Assembly: GCF_932294415.1 (NCBI RefSeq)
Contig: NC_065535.1
Span: forward strand, 69,681,362-69,745,361
Direction of reading: 5' to 3'
Source of the DNA: Quercus robur
Lineage: Eukaryota; Streptophyta; Magnoliopsida; Fagales; Fagaceae
Length of the DNA: 64,000 nucleotides
Position numbers and translations under genes: made by a program. The notes below the pieces were generated by a model, which saw nothing but the letters and a program-made list of their open reading frames with translations, was not told where the DNA came from and ran no database searches. Below, one piece after another: positions 59,771 to 64,000 of the stretch (its first letter is position 1; each line of letters begins with the position of its first letter).

Positions 59771-61028
59771 ATATATATATATATATATATAATTAGTATT
59801 TTCTTTTTAATAATTTGATAGTTACAATAATGAGGGAATGAAGATTTGAATCTTGATTTTTTTTTTAACAAAGAAACACGTGTTATTTCCAAAAGGAACT
59901 CTTACTCTTACTCTTTGTTGGGATAATGGCCATCCTTACTCTTTTTTATTCCCAAAAAAAAAAGGGGAGGTTACAGGGGGAGGTAACAAGGGTAAAAATG
60001 ATCTAATTAGATTATTGTAAAGCAAGAGAGCCAAAGAGCACTAATCAATTGCATGTGGACATGGATTTTGGGCATGAAAACAAGCACTACTCAACACATT
60101 TGCAAGTATAATTGGGATTAGTTCATTTTCTTTTGTTTATTTTGCTTAAATAATAAATTTGATATAATTACAATTAATTTAAAAAAAATTGTATTCCATC
60201 ATACCTTAAAATTTTGCCAAATGAAAATGATTATTAGATCATGTGTTACTTAGAAAATGATTATATAGTGCATCAATTAGAGATTTAGAAATACTGTAAG
60301 AAACATGGATTATTCCTTTCAGGCATTAGGTAAGGGAGAATGGCTCAATGATCTAACTTTATACCCTTGATTCTTTTGAAAGCAAAAGGTACTATTTTTT
60401 TTTTTTTTTGATTGGAAAAGCAAAAGATACTAGAATTTTGGAGTATTCATATGTCAAATCTCAATAATGCAGTTTTTAGCATTTTAGTCTTTAATCCTTT
60501 GATGAAATTGTTAAAGGCATATAATGTTGGATTAAGACAGATGAATGTGGCTACCAAAAGAACTAATCTGAGTTCACACGAGTGATGGGATATATGGTTG
60601 AATACATTGAAACTTGAAGGTAAAAAAAGTCTTTCCTTACAAGCCGAATTCTTCTGGTTTTTATAGCCTTTCAACTCAAGAAAATGGTGTAAGAAACTCT
60701 TTTAAGCAATGGCCCATGTAATAATCCATTAATAGATTATGCCAAAGAACTTTCTTCATTGCTTTGTTTGTATTTATCAAAGTGACTTTCAATTCCATTC
60801 TAAAAGAAAAAGTAGGTTCACTTTTGAAAATGGCAATCGAATACTTACGGCTGCCATTTTTACTATTGGGTGCTCACTTGCTGAGGCAATTATACCCTTT
60901 TCTCTTTTTCATAAATCATTTCCTTTTATTTTATTTTATTTGTTCCTTTGGTGCTGAGTATAAGCCATAGATCTTATTTGTTGCTAGAAGTTTATTTGCT
61001 GTCAAAGTATTTGCCGTCAAAATAAGCC

Positions 61029-61180
61029 ATACATTCAGTTAGCTCAATTGATAAAATTTTTTATAATCAAATAAGAAATTTAGGGTTCGAAATCTTCGAC
61101 TACATGAAAAATAAATTAATATCTTAACTTAATGATTAAAGTAATCATAATAATGAACATTGCAGATTGAAAATTTACCT
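61029..61180 (+). repeat. tRNA-derived SINE copy, diverged
   Basis: GTTAGCTCAATTGATAAA (A box), AGGGTTCGAAATC (B box), then 'atcttaacttaatgatta' and 'gcagattgaaaattt'. Confidence 0.6.
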
Positions 61181-61342
61181 CATATATAAAAAAGTATATG
61201 TCAACTCAAGGCCAAGCTAGGTTCTAGAAGACCATTTTTTTGACCTTATAATCTTTTGAGGTGGTAACTAGTATATAAGCAATCACTTTTACATAGAATG
61301 GTGCTATTTTTATTTATCCCAATAGATTGAAAAAAAAAGGTG

Positions 61343-61477
61343 GATTCTAGTTAGCTCAACTAGTAAAATATCTGATAATTGTACAAGAGATTTGGGGTTC
61401 AATTTTTACCTACACCAAAAACTTATTAGTGTCTTAGTCTGATCATCAAGATCGGACGCTATAAGTTGAAACTCTTT
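61343..61477 (+). repeat. tRNA-derived SINE copy
   Basis: GTTAGCTCAACTAGTAAA (A box), GGGGTTCAATTTTTACC (B box), body 'tacaccaaaaacttattagtgtctt', end 'cggacgctataagttgaaact'. It ends in a short A-rich tail. This is the best-preserved of the copies. Confidence 0.68.
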
Positions 61478-62376
61478 CTTAAAAAAAATAAATAAATAAA
61501 TAATTGGAAAAAGAGATTAAATAACAAATTACATTATATAATTTTGACATATTTTCAATCTAATCATTTGAATTATATTTTTGTTCATTTGAATTATTTA
61601 ATTTTAAAACGGTTTCAAATTAGTTACCTTGTATAATAGTAATACATCTAATCTTGTTGTTAATTTTAGTATTTTTCTTTTTCACTTTTTAAAACGATAT
61701 CATTTTGATGAACTTAACGGTACGGATTGAATGGAAATAGACATTCTACAACCTACCTTGCAAATTAATCAAGATAGGAGTTAGGAAGTAATTTATATAA
61801 TTAAAAAAGAAATTAGTGAATTAAGTAATGCCATTATACCTAAAGATTGGTAAATCATCACAATGGTGGATAATCTCAAGTTTGACTAATTAGCAACACC
61901 GACAGACAGGTTGAAATTAACTTTGAGTGTGTGTGTACTGTCAATTAGATAATTACTGTGGGACATGACGGTGCCATGTACTTGTGTAGCAATTCAATAA
62001 TTGTGAGGTTTTCTATTTTTCTCATTTTATTAGGCTGAATCTGGTGTGTCTAGATTTTGGTGGCTCGAGGGATTTGAATAAATCCACATTCCACTGCATT
62101 AGCTCTATTATATTTAGATAAAAAAAAAATGGTAGATTAAAAAAAAAAAAAAAAAGAGTGACCGGGTATTAATTATTATATTTGTTTTGTTAGAAAGGGA
62201 AAAAAAAATTGTTTGTTTTCTTGTGGGTTTGGTAGACTATTTGGAATTGGACATTTTTCGTGAAGGTAGTCGGTGGGGTTGGCCTCCCTATTTGACTTTA
62301 ATGCTAAGTTCCTAACAGCCATGAACATTACGTTTGTTAAGTATTGTTGATTTGAAGGTTAGAAGTCTACTTATTA

Positions 62377-62517
62377 TAAGGATTACTTGGTATTATGATA
62401 ATCTATTCTTATTATCAAGTTAAGATATCGATTAATTTTTAGTGTAAACGAAGTTTGAATTTCAAATTTCTTATTTGATAACAAGAGGCTTTAATAATTG
62501 AACTAATTAGAGCCCGT
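62377..62517 (-). repeat. tRNA-derived SINE copy, reverse, diverged
   Basis: On the minus strand it reads 'tagttcaattattaaagcctcttgttatcaaataag', then 'aaattcaaacttcg' and 'acactaaaaattaatcgatatcttaacttgataa', the same order as the forward copies. Confidence 0.55.
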
Positions 62518-64000
62518 AAATTCATATTTTTTTAACTTATATTTTTTTAAATGTATAATTTTTTTTTAAAGAGTTCATTTTTAAATGATTGAGAAAATTA
62601 AACCACCAAATAGGCATTTAGTCTTGGACTTTCTTATTATTTGCAGTTTGCTATGACATAAACATTGACTTGTCCTTGAGTCAATGAATTCAAGCATTTG
62701 TGCCTTCCATTGGTTCTTGTATTAGAAAGGGGAGCTACATTGAGACTTCTAAATATAGCCTACTGGCTCTTGTTTATTTATGTCTTATTTTTATGTTTCC
62801 CCTACCCAATTTTGAGAAAAAATATTGTTGGATATTTATTACACAATATAATAGTGGCTGTGGATGCGTGTTACCGACATAGGGTCGTGACCTATAATGG
62901 TTGAGGTTTTGATATGACTTATGAGATAGGTGATGAGTTTGAAGTTTGATCTTTTATAGTCTTTTATTAGGGACAACGACTCTGCCTATACCTATATATT
63001 ATATGATAGAGCACCTGTTGTCTCTCATTCCCCGTCTAAGCTTTTCAACCATTAATCAAGTGTGGTTGTAAAAACATAGTTTTGTTATAGCTTTTTATAA
63101 TTATACAAAAAATAGAAAGTTATTAATTTGTCTTGGTGTGGGGTAACAAAAGTTTATCTTTGAAAATTTGTTTTCACTATTTGCCATTGATTTTTTTTTG
63201 GTTGAAATTATGTTAAAAAAAAAAAAAACTTTCATTAGAAATAATACCCACATTTTTTCTTTCTTTAAGAATTCCACCTAACAGATGAATCTTCAATCCA
63301 TACATACTCATCATCAAAATATTGAACCAAAAGAAACTATTATTATTAAATGGGAAAAAGAAGCTAGTTTATCAACTGTCTTATTCCTATTCCTTATCAA
63401 TCCATATCAGTTTATTTGTAATCCTTTTCCATGGAAGCTGAATTTGAGGAATTGTCTTATTTATTCAAGTACTTTCTAGGACCTAATTTTCTTCCATGAC
63501 TTGTTGCTTTCGTAAATTACCTATTTGACACGCCATTGACTAGGGCGCATATTCCTCCAAAAATCCACAGTAGCTATTATTTTATAACATGCGCGAGTTG
63601 GGGTAAAATAAATCAATAGTTATTGGTGTGAAAATGACATTTACAATTTGATACTTTTACTTACAAAAATGGTGGTAGTTTCAAAAAAAAAAAAAATGGT
63701 GGTAGTTACGTGTGTGCGATCCCTATTCCCTAAGGTCAAAAAAAGTGTTCCCACAACAAACAAATCTGGGCACCTGTTTAGGTGTATTTTCAAAAACACT
63801 ACTGCCTGAAACGTTTATGAGAGAGCAAGAACCAAAAAAACTTGTTAGCATCCGCACCTGGCATTGTAAATGCCATATGTAAGAGCATTCATATTCGTGA
63901 ATGCTATTCTATCCTATTTTACCATCCAAAAAGTCACTTTTATCAATTATACAATACTCCCAGCATCCCAACTTTTATTTTCCTATTTTACTAATTAAAA

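Larger units (their letters stand above)
57071..64000. other. Intergenic AT-rich DNA, no gene seen
   Basis: Holds (AT)n runs at 57569-57594, 58018-58046 and 59769-59791, and a poly-A run at 59149-59177. It also holds foldback elements (57385-57567, 58474-58630), SINE copies (separate entries) and, from about 63870, a third GAGCAT-type MITE running off the window. All open frames are short and without recognisable homology. Confidence 0.65.

Overview
The window is nuclear DNA from a flowering plant, most likely a woody eudicot. The evidence is GT-AG introns, long AT-rich intergenic DNA, a Tat-type Ty3/gypsy retrotransposon, solo LTRs, MITEs, tRNA-derived SINEs and a nuclear tRNA-Asp. The SINE and foldback families look like those common in Fagales (oak or chestnut), but the species call is an inference from memory.

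Layout. Positions 1-10456 hold the 3' part of a decayed Tat-lineage retrotransposon: end of gag, protease, reverse transcriptase, two RNase H domains, integrase, a 14-copy array of 81-bp hairpin monomers, an intron-containing gene on the opposite strand with its own TATA box, and the 3' LTR. Positions 10457-15100 are AT-rich with MITEs. A GT17 N-acetylglucosaminyltransferase gene lies at about 15120-18200 (+). Positions 18200-31200 carry no supported gene. They are built from nested tandem duplications (an old one at 22.7-25.0 kb, and a young one of period 2506 bp at 24.95-30.6 kb) with two LTR-type insertions.

A gene-rich block follows, all three protein genes on the minus strand: a CRM-domain organelle intron-splicing factor (CFM9-like, 38531-33873), a NAC transcription factor of the SOG1/ANAC044/ANAC085 group (47123-42583), and a Raf-like protein kinase of the ATN1 type (56525-52986). 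A tRNA-Asp(GTC) gene lies at 51578-51649, and a solo LTR of 1354 bp with an ATATT target duplication lies at 48972-50325. Positions 57000-64000 contain only MITEs, SINEs and simple repeats.

How it works together. I reconstructed the exons of all four protein genes by hand; every splice junction keeps frame. The genes do not form a pathway. Their order (GT17, CRM, NAC, kinase) appears to be an ancestral microsynteny block, which I recall as split between duplicated segments in Arabidopsis. The most unusual content is the retrotransposon's 3' region: an antisense spliced gene, a hairpin satellite-like array, and a CTCCTCGGA word shared between the array, the antisense gene and the LTR.
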